A DNA stretch of 26,257 nucleotides, taken from RGIG2707 sp045600065. Its GTDB lineage: Bacteria > Bacillota > Clostridia > Peptostreptococcales > Anaerovoracaceae. Where the stretch lies: contig JAZRXE010000024.1 in NCBI GenBank assembly GCA_045600065.1, forward strand, positions 1 to 26,257, read 5' to 3'. This document shows positions 15,425-21,697 of this stretch, in pieces; positions within the stretch are counted from its first letter, which is position 1, and each line of letters begins with the position of its first letter. The translations under genes were made by a program, and so were the position numbers. The notes under the pieces were generated by a model. It was not told where the DNA came from. It saw only the letters and a list, made by a program, of their open reading frames with translations, and did no database searches.

Positions 15425-16029
15425 GGGTAATACTTGCCAGCGCATCCCCCAGAAGGGTGGATCTGCTGAAGAAAATATACGCGCAGTTCGATGTGAGACC
15501 CGCAGATGTGGATGAAAAATCCATAGAGGCCGGGCTGGACGGGTCAGACTGCAAGGATATGATAGAATACGGAGAGAAGCTGGTGCTGGCCCTGAGCCGG
15601 GCCAAGGCCGATTCCGTATACCGTGCCGAGGGCTGTCCCGCGGACACCCTTGTGATAGGTGCCGACACCATAGTGGCAGTCGATGACGAGATTTTCGAAA
15701 AGCCTGTGGACAGAGACGACGCGGTGCGCATGCTGCGCAAGGAATCGCAGAAAAAGCAGCAGGTGCTTACCGGGGTCTGCTTCATAAAGGACGGCAGATA
15801 TCACAGCTTTACGGAATCCACGCTGGTGGTCTTCAACAAGCTGGACGAGGTCCAGGAGCGCCTCATCCAGGAGTACTGCGATACCGATGAGCCCTATGAC
15901 AAATCCGGCTCCTACGGCATTCAGGTCATAGGCGACAAAATGGTTGACTATATCGAAGGCAGCATAGATAATGTGGTTGGGTTCCCTGCAGAAAGAGCGA
16001 AGGCTGAGCTGGAGCTGTTTCTGAAATAA
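15421..16029 (+). CDS. maf: Maf-like nucleoside triphosphate pyrophosphatase
   Basis: Hydrolyses non-canonical or excess nucleotides (dTTP/UTP type in many Maf proteins) to monophosphates; Maf also has a historical link to septum formation. The ATG at 15421 overlaps the hydA stop as ATGA, with AAGGAG about 10 bases upstream, giving 202 residues. Family motifs are present: SASPRR near the N-terminus, GADTIVAVDDEIFEKP in the middle, and EPYDKSGSYGIQ toward the C-terminus. Tight coupling to hydA is probably an operon accident rather than a functional link. Confidence 0.93.
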   Translation: MRVILASASPRRVDLLKKIYAQFDVRPADVDEKSIEAGLDGSDCKDMIEYGEKLVLALSRAKADSVYRAEGCPADTLVIGADTIVAVDDEIFEKPVDRDDAVRMLRKESQKKQQVLTGVCFIKDGRYHSFTESTLVVFNKLDEVQERLIQEYCDTDEPYDKSGSYGIQVIGDKMVDYIEGSIDNVVGFPAERAKAELELFLK

Positions 16030-16053
16030 CAATTAGATAAAAGAGGTATAAAA

Positions 16054-16740
16054 ATGAAATACGAAATCAAGGGAGAAAGCCTCCCCGTAGTGATCTGCAC
16101 TCTGGAGGCCGGCGAAGCCATGAGCTCCGAGGGCGGTGCCATGACCTGGATGTCCCCCAATATGGACATGCAGACCGAGGGCGGCGGCAGCCTGGGCAAG
16201 GCTCTGGGCAGGATGTTCTCCGGCGAAAAGATATTCCGCAATATATACACCGCAAGAGGGGGTCAGGGGCTGATCGCTTTTTCCAGCAGCTTCCCCGGAC
16301 ACATAGTAGCCATGGAAATAGGACCGGGCAGGGACATAGTCGTTCAAAAGGGAGCCTTCCTGGCTTCCACTACCGGAGACAGGACAGAGGTTTTCTTCCA
16401 GAAGAAGGTCTCCGCCGGCTTCTTCGGCGGCGAGGGCTTTGTAATGCAGCGAGTATACGGTGAAGGCATAGCCTTCCTGGAGATCGACGGTTCCGCTATC
16501 CAGTACGATCTGGCTGCAGGTCAGCAGATGGTGATCGATACCGGCTATCTGGCAATGATGGATTCAAGCTGCACCATGGATATAGTATCCGTAAAGGGCG
16601 CGAAGAATGCCCTTCTGGGCGGCGAAGGCCTGTTCAACACCGTGGTCACCGGCCCGGGAAGGATAACCCTGCAGACCATGCCCATGAACCAGTTTGCAGG
16701 CTGCATAGCGCCGTATATCGTGCAGCCGGGCAGCAAGTAG
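16054..16740 (+). CDS. AIM24 / TIGR00266 family protein
   Basis: A 228-residue protein of the AIM24 family (TIGR00266), named after a yeast mitochondrial protein; its bacterial role is unknown. The sequence shows the family's glycine-rich beta pattern: FFGGEGFVMQRVYGEG, then an EIDGSAIQYDLAAGQ-type strand, VIDTGYLAMMD, and GGEGLFNTVVTGPG followed by LQTMP. No signal peptide or transmembrane helix is visible. AGAGG lies about 8 bases before the ATG. It is the last gene of the hydrogenase operon, 24 bases after maf and directly before a strong terminator. Confidence 0.87.
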   Translation: MKYEIKGESLPVVICTLEAGEAMSSEGGAMTWMSPNMDMQTEGGGSLGKALGRMFSGEKIFRNIYTARGGQGLIAFSSSFPGHIVAMEIGPGRDIVVQKGAFLASTTGDRTEVFFQKKVSAGFFGGEGFVMQRVYGEGIAFLEIDGSAIQYDLAAGQQMVIDTGYLAMMDSSCTMDIVSVKGAKNALLGGEGLFNTVVTGPGRITLQTMPMNQFAGCIAPYIVQPGSK

Positions 16741-16747
16741 TATTATG

Positions 16748-16781
16748 CACATCAGCCCGGTACGGGCTGGTGTGGTTTTTT
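16748..16781 (+). terminator. Rho-independent terminator after the AIM24 gene
   Basis: A 12-base-pair stem (16748-16759 with 16763-16774, one G-U pair) with a 3-base loop, followed by a run of six T at 16776-16781. This is the clearest terminator in the window. It ends only 24 bases before the next start codon. Confidence 0.9.
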
Positions 16782-16805
16782 ATATCTGTAAAACAGGAGG
16801 TAAAC

Positions 16806-18767
16806 ATGATCAGAGAAAACACCCGAAAAATACTGGCCCATGTGAATGGTATGCGTGCCTTCCAGTCTGTGGCTGAGATCTCCACCTATCACAGGATACA
16901 GGCGTCCACGGGCTTCCGTGCCGCCGCTGAGCACTGCAGGGACAAGCTTGTCAGAATGGGCTTCAAGGATGCTCAGGTACTGACTTATCCTGCAACTGAC
17001 AAGTATATTTTCAGCACCTACCCCTCCTTCCAGGAGTGGGACTGCAAGGCTGCCTGGTGCGAGCTGGTCGGAGACAGCTACAAGCGCATAGCCGATTTTG
17101 ACGCGGTTCCCATTTCCGTGATACAGAAGAGCATTGCCTGCGATTACAGGGACAAGCCTCTGGATGTGGTAATGCTGGACAAGGGCACCGATGAGGCAGC
17201 CTATGCCAGGCTCGACCTGAAAGGCAAGATAGTATTTGTCAGAGACGATATCAACAAGGTATACAAGTGGGCCGTGGAAAAGAAGGGTGCTGTGGGCCTG
17301 ATCACCGATTTCGTGCTTCAGGATCCCTATGTGCGCGAGCGCCACGACCAGTCCGACACCCTGCGCTACACCTCCTTCTGGTGGCAGCCCGGACAGAAGA
17401 AGGCTTTCGGCTTTGTGCTCTCCCCCAGAGAAGGAGACAAATTTGCGCAGCTGTGTGCCGACCTGGCCAAAGAAGGCAAGTATCCCCAGGTCAAATGCTA
17501 TATCGAATCCAGCCTCTATGACGGTTCCATCGAGAACGTGACCGCATTCCTGCCCGGAGAGACCGAGGAGGAGATACTGCTCGTGGGCCATCTGTGCCAT
17601 CCCCGCAGCTCTGCCAACGACAATGCCAGCGGATCAGCATCACTGATGGAGGCTCTCAAGACTCTGAAGGAAATGCTGGATACCGGAGAACTGGCTCCCT
17701 TAAAGAGAGGAGTCCGCATACTTCTGGTCCCCGAATTCCTGGGAAGCTATGCGTATTTCGACAAGATAGGCAAGAAGGAAGCCTCCAGGATCAAAGCTGC
17801 CTTCAACCTGGACATGGTAGGCGGACGCCAGCTGGCCGGATACGGTCCTCTGACCATCACCGATCTGCCCATGTGCACGCCTTCTCCCATATCCGATACG
17901 GCTGCAGTGGTGCTGGACGAGATCCGTCACCAGGTCGTAGGCATGATGCCCGAATCCTACTGCGCAATGTTCAACAGCCACTTTACGGAATACAGCGGTG
18001 GCTCCGATCATGTTATGTGGAGCGATCCCAAGGTCGGCGTACCCTGCCTGATGCTGGGTCAGTGGCCCGATAAGTACTATCACACCAGCTCCGATACGCT
18101 GGAGGTGGTCGATCCTTACATGCTGTCACGCTCCGCGGCTCTGGCTGCTTCCTTCGCCTACTCCCTGTCCAATCTGGAGGAGGGCGATATCAACAGCATC
18201 TGCAGCATGGGTCTTGGCAGAGCGGTATCCTACATTACCGATCTTCAGGCCAAGATGGAAAGAGGCGTGCTGGATCCCAGGTTCTACGCAGGCAGACTGA
18301 AGGTTTATACCCAGTGGAGACTGGGCTGCATCGACGGCCTTAAGCTCTGGCTTGGTGACGGCGTTTCAGAACAGCTGGAAGGCTTCAAGGCAAGGCTGCT
18401 GAATACTGTTAAGGCTGCAGCAGGCTACAATCCTCTGAGCAGAGAACCCAAGAACTTTATCACCAGAACTCAGGCGGAAAAGTACAGCCTGGTTGCCCGC
18501 CGCCTTAAGGACACTCCTGTCCAGATCGGCAAGTACATCGGCTACTGCGGCGAAGAGGGCGATGCTGCCATAGCCGCTTATCAGAAGAATTTCGCATCCA
18601 AGCTGAATTATTCCATCTGCGGAGCCTTTGATTATTACATCGACGGCAAATCCACCACCGCCGAGATCGCCAGGCGTGTAGCCTGGGAGTTCGGAGTTTA
18701 CGCTCCCGATGTTGTGGATGCCTACGTTAAGCTGCTGGTCAAGATCGGCCTGGCAGAAGAAGTATAG
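16806..18767 (+). CDS. DUF4910 / M28-like zinc aminopeptidase-domain protein with C-terminal winged helix
   Basis: A 653-residue cytoplasmic protein (no signal peptide) from the ATG at 16806, which follows AGGAGG. The upstream in-frame extension is rejected because it overlaps the terminator. The middle has M28-type metal motifs: GHLCHP with His262, NDNASGSA with Asp272, VPEFLGSYAY with an acidic residue, NLDMVGG, and YYHTSSDT with a late His. A PA-like insert (about residues 110-215) precedes the metal core. The C-terminal 70 residues (YIDGKSTTAEIARRV to LVKIGLAEEV) look like a winged helix, as in DUF4910/DUF2172-type proteins. Relatives often sit in surface-sugar clusters, but no such genes are here. 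The substrate is unknown. Confidence 0.83.
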   Translation: MIRENTRKILAHVNGMRAFQSVAEISTYHRIQASTGFRAAAEHCRDKLVRMGFKDAQVLTYPATDKYIFSTYPSFQEWDCKAAWCELVGDSYKRIADFDAVPISVIQKSIACDYRDKPLDVVMLDKGTDEAAYARLDLKGKIVFVRDDINKVYKWAVEKKGAVGLITDFVLQDPYVRERHDQSDTLRYTSFWWQPGQKKAFGFVLSPREGDKFAQLCADLAKEGKYPQVKCYIESSLYDGSIENVTAFLPGETEEEILLVGHLCHPRSSANDNASGSASLMEALKTLKEMLDTGELAPLKRGVRILLVPEFLGSYAYFDKIGKKEASRIKAAFNLDMVGGRQLAGYGPLTITDLPMCTPSPISDTAAVVLDEIRHQVVGMMPESYCAMFNSHFTEYSGGSDHVMWSDPKVGVPCLMLGQWPDKYYHTSSDTLEVVDPYMLSRSAALAASFAYSLSNLEEGDINSICSMGLGRAVSYITDLQAKMERGVLDPRFYAGRLKVYTQWRLGCIDGLKLWLGDGVSEQLEGFKARLLNTVKAAAGYNPLSREPKNFITRTQAEKYSLVARRLKDTPVQIGKYIGYCGEEGDAAIAAYQKNFASKLNYSICGAFDYYIDGKSTTAEIARRVAWEFGVYAPDVVDAYVKLLVKIGLAEEV

Positions 18768-18776
18768 AACACAGAA

Positions 18777-18831
18777 CACAGGGGGACGGTTCTTCTGTGC
18801 TCAGAGAACACAAGGGGACGGTTCTTCTGTG
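18777..18831 (+). repeat. Two tandem GGGGACGGTTC hairpin repeats
   Basis: Copy one (18777-18799) has arms CACAG and CTGTG. Copy two (18809-18831) has arms CACAA and CTGTG, with one mismatch. Both share the GGGGACGGTTCTT core. They begin 9 bases after the stop of the metallopeptidase gene. Confidence 0.85.
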
Positions 18832-18920
18832 CTGAGAGAAAGCAATGGCGCTTCTCTGTCTCCGGAATAACAAGAAAAAGATACGGGACGATTCTTGAAT
18901 CCCGGGTAACAAACGATCTG

Positions 18921-18967
18921 AAAAAGGAAGGGTCAAGTGCTCTCAAGAGCCAAGATCCTTCCTTTTT
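18921..18967. terminator. Long hairpin terminator, usable on both strands
   Basis: AAAAAGGAAGGGTC (18921-18934) pairs with 18954-18967 over 14 positions with one G-U pair. An inner GCTC/GAGC stem lies at 18939-18950. The right arm ends in five T, and the left arm gives five T on the minus strand, so it can end transcription of the metallopeptidase gene and of leftward transcripts. Confidence 0.75.
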
Positions 18968-18986
18968 GCATGCATGACAGCAGGAA

Positions 18987-19009
18987 CACAAGGGGACGGT
19001 TCTTTTGTG
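18987..19009 (+). repeat. GGGGACGGTTC hairpin repeat
   Basis: Arms CACAA (18987-18991) and TTGTG (19005-19009) are fully complementary and flank the GGGGACGGTTCT core. Compared with the copy at 18777, both arms changed together (G-C to A-T). Confidence 0.85.
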
Positions 19010-19060
19010 CAGATTGATGGTTATTGGCAGCTTTGATTTGTGACAACTGTTACACAAGGG

Positions 19061-19088
19061 TACACAGGGGGGGCGGTTCCTGCGTGTA
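19061..19088 (+). repeat. Diverged GGGGACGGTTC hairpin repeat
   Basis: Arms TACAC (19061-19065) and GTGTA (19084-19088) flank a core that reads GGGGGGGCGGTTCC. The arm sequence differs from the other copies but pairing is kept. Confidence 0.7.
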
Positions 19089-19194
19089 GAATAAACGATA
19101 CATATCTGCCACGATCCATTGATCAGACTTTATATCTTGCTATTTCTTGCAGACATGTATGCCGGTATAAAAATCATCCGTAAATGTCCGGATA

Positions 19195-20028
19195 TTATCT
19201 TATCTCGAACATTATCTCAGTTTCTCCGAGCATCAGTCTGTAGCTGCCAGCTTCCAGTCTCTTATCCAGGCAGATGTTCATTATATCCTGATGTCCGGCG
19301 TCTACGCTCAGCGTATGATCATCCTCCTGCTCCTGCAGCAGCTCGCCGCTTTCGGCGTCAAAAAGCCTCCAGCCATAAGAAATCTCAGCATTCTGTTCCG
19401 AGCCGTTGATAATCCTTATGCCAAGCTCCTTGTTCGCCAGACTGAAGGCGTAGATATCAAGCTCACCGCAGGAAAGGTCGATGAGATCGTCGCTGCCAGC
19501 CCTGGGGTTTACAAGGCCCGGGAGCTTTTCTGCATCTTCAAGGTATTTGCTGATGGCAAGATCCAGCTGCTTCAGCTTTTCTCTGTACCTGCCGGGATAA
19601 TACTGCGAAGAAAAGCTAATGCTGCTGTGGTCAAAATCAAAGCTGTAGCCTGTGCTTTCGCCGTCGGCTATGAACATATCCGTGAATCTCCTGTTGTTCC
19701 AGAAATTCATTCTGCCGCCGCGTATCAGCGCTTCCAGCTCGTCCAGAACAGTTCCGTCAGCCATATACTCCGCGATCATAGGGTCCTGACTGTACCAGCC
19801 GGCATTGCGAAGGGTGATCAGGGCGCGTCCGTCGTCCAGCCTTTCAACGCTCTGCTCGCTGTATCCTCCGTTCATTCCTCCTCCTGAGCTGCATGTGTAG
19901 CTGAGCAGACGCTGACCTCTGATGCTGACATAATGTGAAAAAGTCATGATCGATACTCCTGTGATAGCTGCTGCAAGAATTATCATGAGAAAAAGCGTCA
20001 GTTTTCTGTTTTTCGGGTTTTTCATCAT
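19195..20028 (-). CDS. Unknown membrane-anchored extracytoplasmic protein
   Basis: Not assigned to a known function. From the ATG at 20028 it has 277 residues; an upstream in-frame ATG at 20121 would add 31 residues without similarity to a signal or domain. A basic N-terminus (KNPKNRK) and one hydrophobic helix (about residues 11-28) suggest a membrane anchor with the rest outside the cell. The middle has a CSSGGGMNGGYSEQ segment and aromatic strands, and the last 75 residues (GIRIINGSEQNAEISYGWRLFD onward in pattern) look like an Ig-like beta sandwich. The ribosome site is weak (AAAGG, 7-8 bases upstream). It lies 208 bases downstream of queT on the same strand; the gap holds no recognised gene. 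Confidence 0.6.
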   Translation of the reverse strand: MMKNPKNRKLTLFLMIILAAAITGVSIMTFSHYVSIRGQRLLSYTCSSGGGMNGGYSEQSVERLDDGRALITLRNAGWYSQDPMIAEYMADGTVLDELEALIRGGRMNFWNNRRFTDMFIADGESTGYSFDFDHSSISFSSQYYPGRYREKLKQLDLAISKYLEDAEKLPGLVNPRAGSDDLIDLSCGELDIYAFSLANKELGIRIINGSEQNAEISYGWRLFDAESGELLQEQEDDHTLSVDAGHQDIMNICLDKRLEAGSYRLMLGETEIMFEIR

Positions 20029-20236
20029 TTTGATTGCCTTTATACTTATAAGGGTCCGGTCTTGGCCCATCTGAGGGCAGTACGCTGCCGTGCGCGGGCT
20101 TCCGGCGGGTTTGTATGTCACAAGGCGGGTGCTTGCTTTATCCGGGGCTGCCGTATCGCTGAATAAATCCGCTGCATATCCGGCTGAAACCGGGCACTTA
20201 AGGCAATTATGCGCGGGGCTTGTAAAGGCAGGATAT

Positions 20237-20719
20237 TCATTGATGGAAGCGAGTCCCCCGCTTTTCGATAAAGCGGTAGAGCATGAGCCCCAGTATACCG
20301 CAGGAAAAGAACTCCGATATACATATGCTCAGAGTCAGCCACGTGGCTGCCGCCTCCATATGATAGGATAGGATGAGCACCTGGGGAATGATCAGGCTGT
20401 TGCTTATTATAGGCGGGATCACTGCCAGCAGAGGTTTTTTTCTCAGCATGTAAGTGCCTTTTGCTCCGATCAGGGTCGCGAGGCTGCCGAAAACCACGTC
20501 GGCTGCGGTGCAGCCTGTTATGAGGTCAGCCAGCAGGCACCCGACAAAAAGACCCGGTACAGCTGCCTGCGTAAAGCAGGGAAGTATGCACAGGGCTTCC
20601 GATAATCTTATCTGGAAAGGTCCTGCGGACAATCCTGCCGCAGCTGAGAGCAGGGTCAGCAGCACATAAACGGCGGCAATGGCAGAGGAGCTTACCAGAT
20701 CCTCGATTTGTTTATTCAT
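20237..20719 (-). CDS. queT: QueT family transporter (queuosine precursor, ECF S-component type)
   Basis: A 160-residue integral membrane protein with about five to six hydrophobic segments. The family pattern is clear: SAIAAVYVLLT near the N-terminus, FQIRLSEALCILP, then ADLITGC..DVVFGSLATLIGA and a C-terminal membrane hairpin. QueT proteins are proposed to import the queuosine precursor preQ1 or a related deazaguanine, using a shared ECF energy module that is not in this window. AGGAG lies 5-6 bases before the ATG and sits inside a structured leader resembling a preQ1 riboswitch, which agrees with the assignment. Confidence 0.9.
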   Translation of the reverse strand: MNKQIEDLVSSSAIAAVYVLLTLLSAAAGLSAGPFQIRLSEALCILPCFTQAAVPGLFVGCLLADLITGCTAADVVFGSLATLIGAKGTYMLRKKPLLAVIPPIISNSLIIPQVLILSYHMEAAATWLTLSICISEFFSCGILGLMLYRFIEKRGTRFHQ

Positions 20720-20725
20720 AAAGTC

Positions 20726-20768
20726 TCCTGTAGTTTTGTTTTACGTGAGGAAGGTTGCGAACTCACGC
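20726..20768 (-). promoter_or_regulatory. Probable preQ1-I-like riboswitch in the queT leader
   Basis: On the minus strand a 6-base stem CGTGAG (20768-20763) / CTCACG (20750-20745) encloses the 12-base loop TTCGCAACCTTC. An A-rich tail (TAAAACAAAACTAC) then runs into the AGGAG ribosome site. Stem, loop length, a C just before the 3' arm and the A-rich tail match class I preQ1 aptamers; loop CCT could pair with AGG of the ribosome site. The typical UAG/CUA pseudoknot is not found, so the class is not certain. A separate hairpin (CTGCC/GGCAG, minus strand 20782-20769) precedes it. Confidence 0.58.
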
Positions 20769-20786
20769 TGCCGTAGGGCAGTTAGA

Positions 20787-20815
20787 TTATATCCTGTTTT
20801 GCGGGTTTTATCAAC
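20787..20815 (-). promoter_or_regulatory. Promoter of queT
   Basis: TTGATA (20810-20815) and TATAAT (20787-20792) on the minus strand are 17 bases apart, a near-consensus promoter. The transcript would start near 20780, giving a leader of about 60 bases made almost wholly of two hairpins. Confidence 0.8.
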
Positions 20816-20910
20816 AAAGTCAGGGCGGAACGACAGTTTGGGGTATTCGTTTACCCGTATCAGAAGGTTCATAAAAAAACTGTCCGCGGAACGTTTGGCA
20901 GGGCAGGGCC

Positions 20911-20927
20911 TTGCAGACGATCTGCAA
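20911..20927. repeat. Inverted repeat downstream of the XRE regulator gene
   Basis: TTGCAGA (20911-20917) and TCTGCAA (20921-20927) are perfect 7-base arms around CGA. It lies between the XRE gene stop and the queT promoter, with no T-run, so it may be an operator or a transcript-end hairpin. A wider pair, GACAGTTT (20832-20839) with AAACTGTC (20877-20884), encloses a GGGTA/TACCC hairpin just upstream of the queT promoter. Confidence 0.5.
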
Positions 20928-20992
20928 ACAGTGTTCTGATTTCAGTTATGCGGAAAAACGAGTGCGCCGGGCAGAGAAATCAAGCCGGAGGC

Positions 20993-21337
20993 TCAGTTGT
21001 TGACCTTTTTCATATCGGCAAAGGCCTTCATGGTCTGTTTTATGGTCTCCTTCTGCACACCGCCCAGATCCCGGTAGGATTCCATAACCATGATCTCTTC
21101 CTGATTCAGGTCAGTGGCGTAGACCGGCTCGATTTTGTGATTTATGCTTGAATGACCGATAATATAATCTACGGAGGTATCGAAAACATCAGCCAGTCGT
21201 ATAAGCATGGCGATATCCGGCTCAGTTTCCTGATTCTCGTATCTGTTGATTGTCTGCTGAGAGGCACCGACCATACTCCCCAGACTTGCCTGGCTCAATC
21301 CCCGGGACAGCCTCAGTTTTTTTAAGTTCTTAAGCAT
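20993..21337 (-). CDS. XRE-family helix-turn-helix regulator
   Basis: A 114-residue DNA-binding protein. The N-terminal Cro/C1-type domain covers residues 1-60 (LKKLRLSRGLSQASLGSMVG, then SQQTINRYENQETEPDIAMLIRLADVFDTSVDYIIG), a classic repressor layout. The C-terminal 50 residues are helical (NQEEIMVMESYRDL...ETIKQTMKAF) and probably mediate dimer formation. AGGAAGG precedes the ATG. Its upstream region carries a perfect 19-base palindromic site and a promoter, which suggests autoregulation. The divergent ppk2-ppk1 operon is a second possible target. No phage genes are near. Confidence 0.92.
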   Translation of the reverse strand: MLKNLKKLRLSRGLSQASLGSMVGASQQTINRYENQETEPDIAMLIRLADVFDTSVDYIIGHSSINHKIEPVYATDLNQEEIMVMESYRDLGGVQKETIKQTMKAFADMKKVNN

Positions 21338-21404
21338 ATCCTTCCTCCAAAAAAATCATAACAACGGGGGAAGGCATTTCCAAACGCTGTTTTGTTGTTT
21401 GTTT

Positions 21405-21423
21405 TAACAACCGATAGTTGTTA
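21405..21423. promoter_or_regulatory. Probable operator of the XRE regulator
   Basis: TAACAAC (21405-21411), five bases CGATA, then GTTGTTA (21417-21423): a perfect 7-base inverted repeat of the size bound by Cro/C1-type dimers. It lies about 15-35 bases downstream of the predicted start of the regulator's own transcript. Confidence 0.65.
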
Positions 21424-21444
21424 GTAATAGGACTGATACATTTT

Positions 21445-21474
21445 ACTATATAAGAGAAAACCTTGATATATCAA
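21445..21474 (-). promoter_or_regulatory. Promoter of the XRE regulator
   Basis: On the minus strand TTGATA (21469-21474) is followed after 18 bases by TATAGT (21445-21450). The -35 is half of a perfect 12-base palindrome, TTGATATATCAA (21463-21474). A direct repeat GATACATTTT occurs at 21435-21444 and 21489-21498, on either side of it. Confidence 0.55.
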
Positions 21475-21621
21475 AGAAAACGAGGTGCGATACATTTTTC
21501 TGACTCTGTTTTTCAGTTTTGGATAACAGCCGTATTTTGATTCATATATATTCAGATTTGTTTTTTTATTGAAGATAGTTTTTGTGAGTTTTCTGTGAAT
21601 TGTCCTATTGCGTTTGTAATG

Positions 21622-21630
21622 TGCTATAAT
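21622..21630 (+). promoter_or_regulatory. Extended -10 promoter of the polyphosphate operon
   Basis: TGC-TATAAT forms an extended -10 element; the best -35 is TTGTCC (21600-21605) at 19 bases. The leader then holds a hairpin-capable segment (TACGG near 21654 with CCGTA near 21680) just before AGGAGG. The rest of the 360-base gap (21338-21697) is AT-rich, without a visible gene. Confidence 0.55.
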
Positions 21631-21697
21631 TATTATGAATTATTGTTAATATTTACGGTTTTTCCCTTATCGCAGGGGCCGTACAGGAGGTATATAA

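Larger units (their letters stand above)
18768..19194. other. Non-coding repeat-rich spacer
   Basis: This 427-base gap holds four intact hairpin repeats, a terminator (18921-18967), and two apparently decayed relatives: a hairpin at about 18835-18857 with arms AGAGAA and TTCTCT, and a GGGACGATTC remnant near 18883. Short frames crossing it consist of repeat sequence and look non-coding. Bases 19090-19194 are AT-rich with nothing recognised. Confidence 0.7.

Noticed and set aside
18777..19088. CRISPR array
   Set aside because: Repeats are about 23-28 bases with hairpin arms that vary, spacing is irregular, spacers are not of uniform length, and no cas genes are present.
20726..20768. preQ1 class II or III riboswitch
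   Set aside because: The leader of about 60 bases lacks the class II P1-P4 layout and the GCGG/CCGC hairpin, and is too short for class III; a class I-like fold fits best.
20993..21337. Prophage repressor and prophage border
   Set aside because: The XRE protein is of repressor type, but no integrase, structural phage genes or attachment repeats are visible around it.
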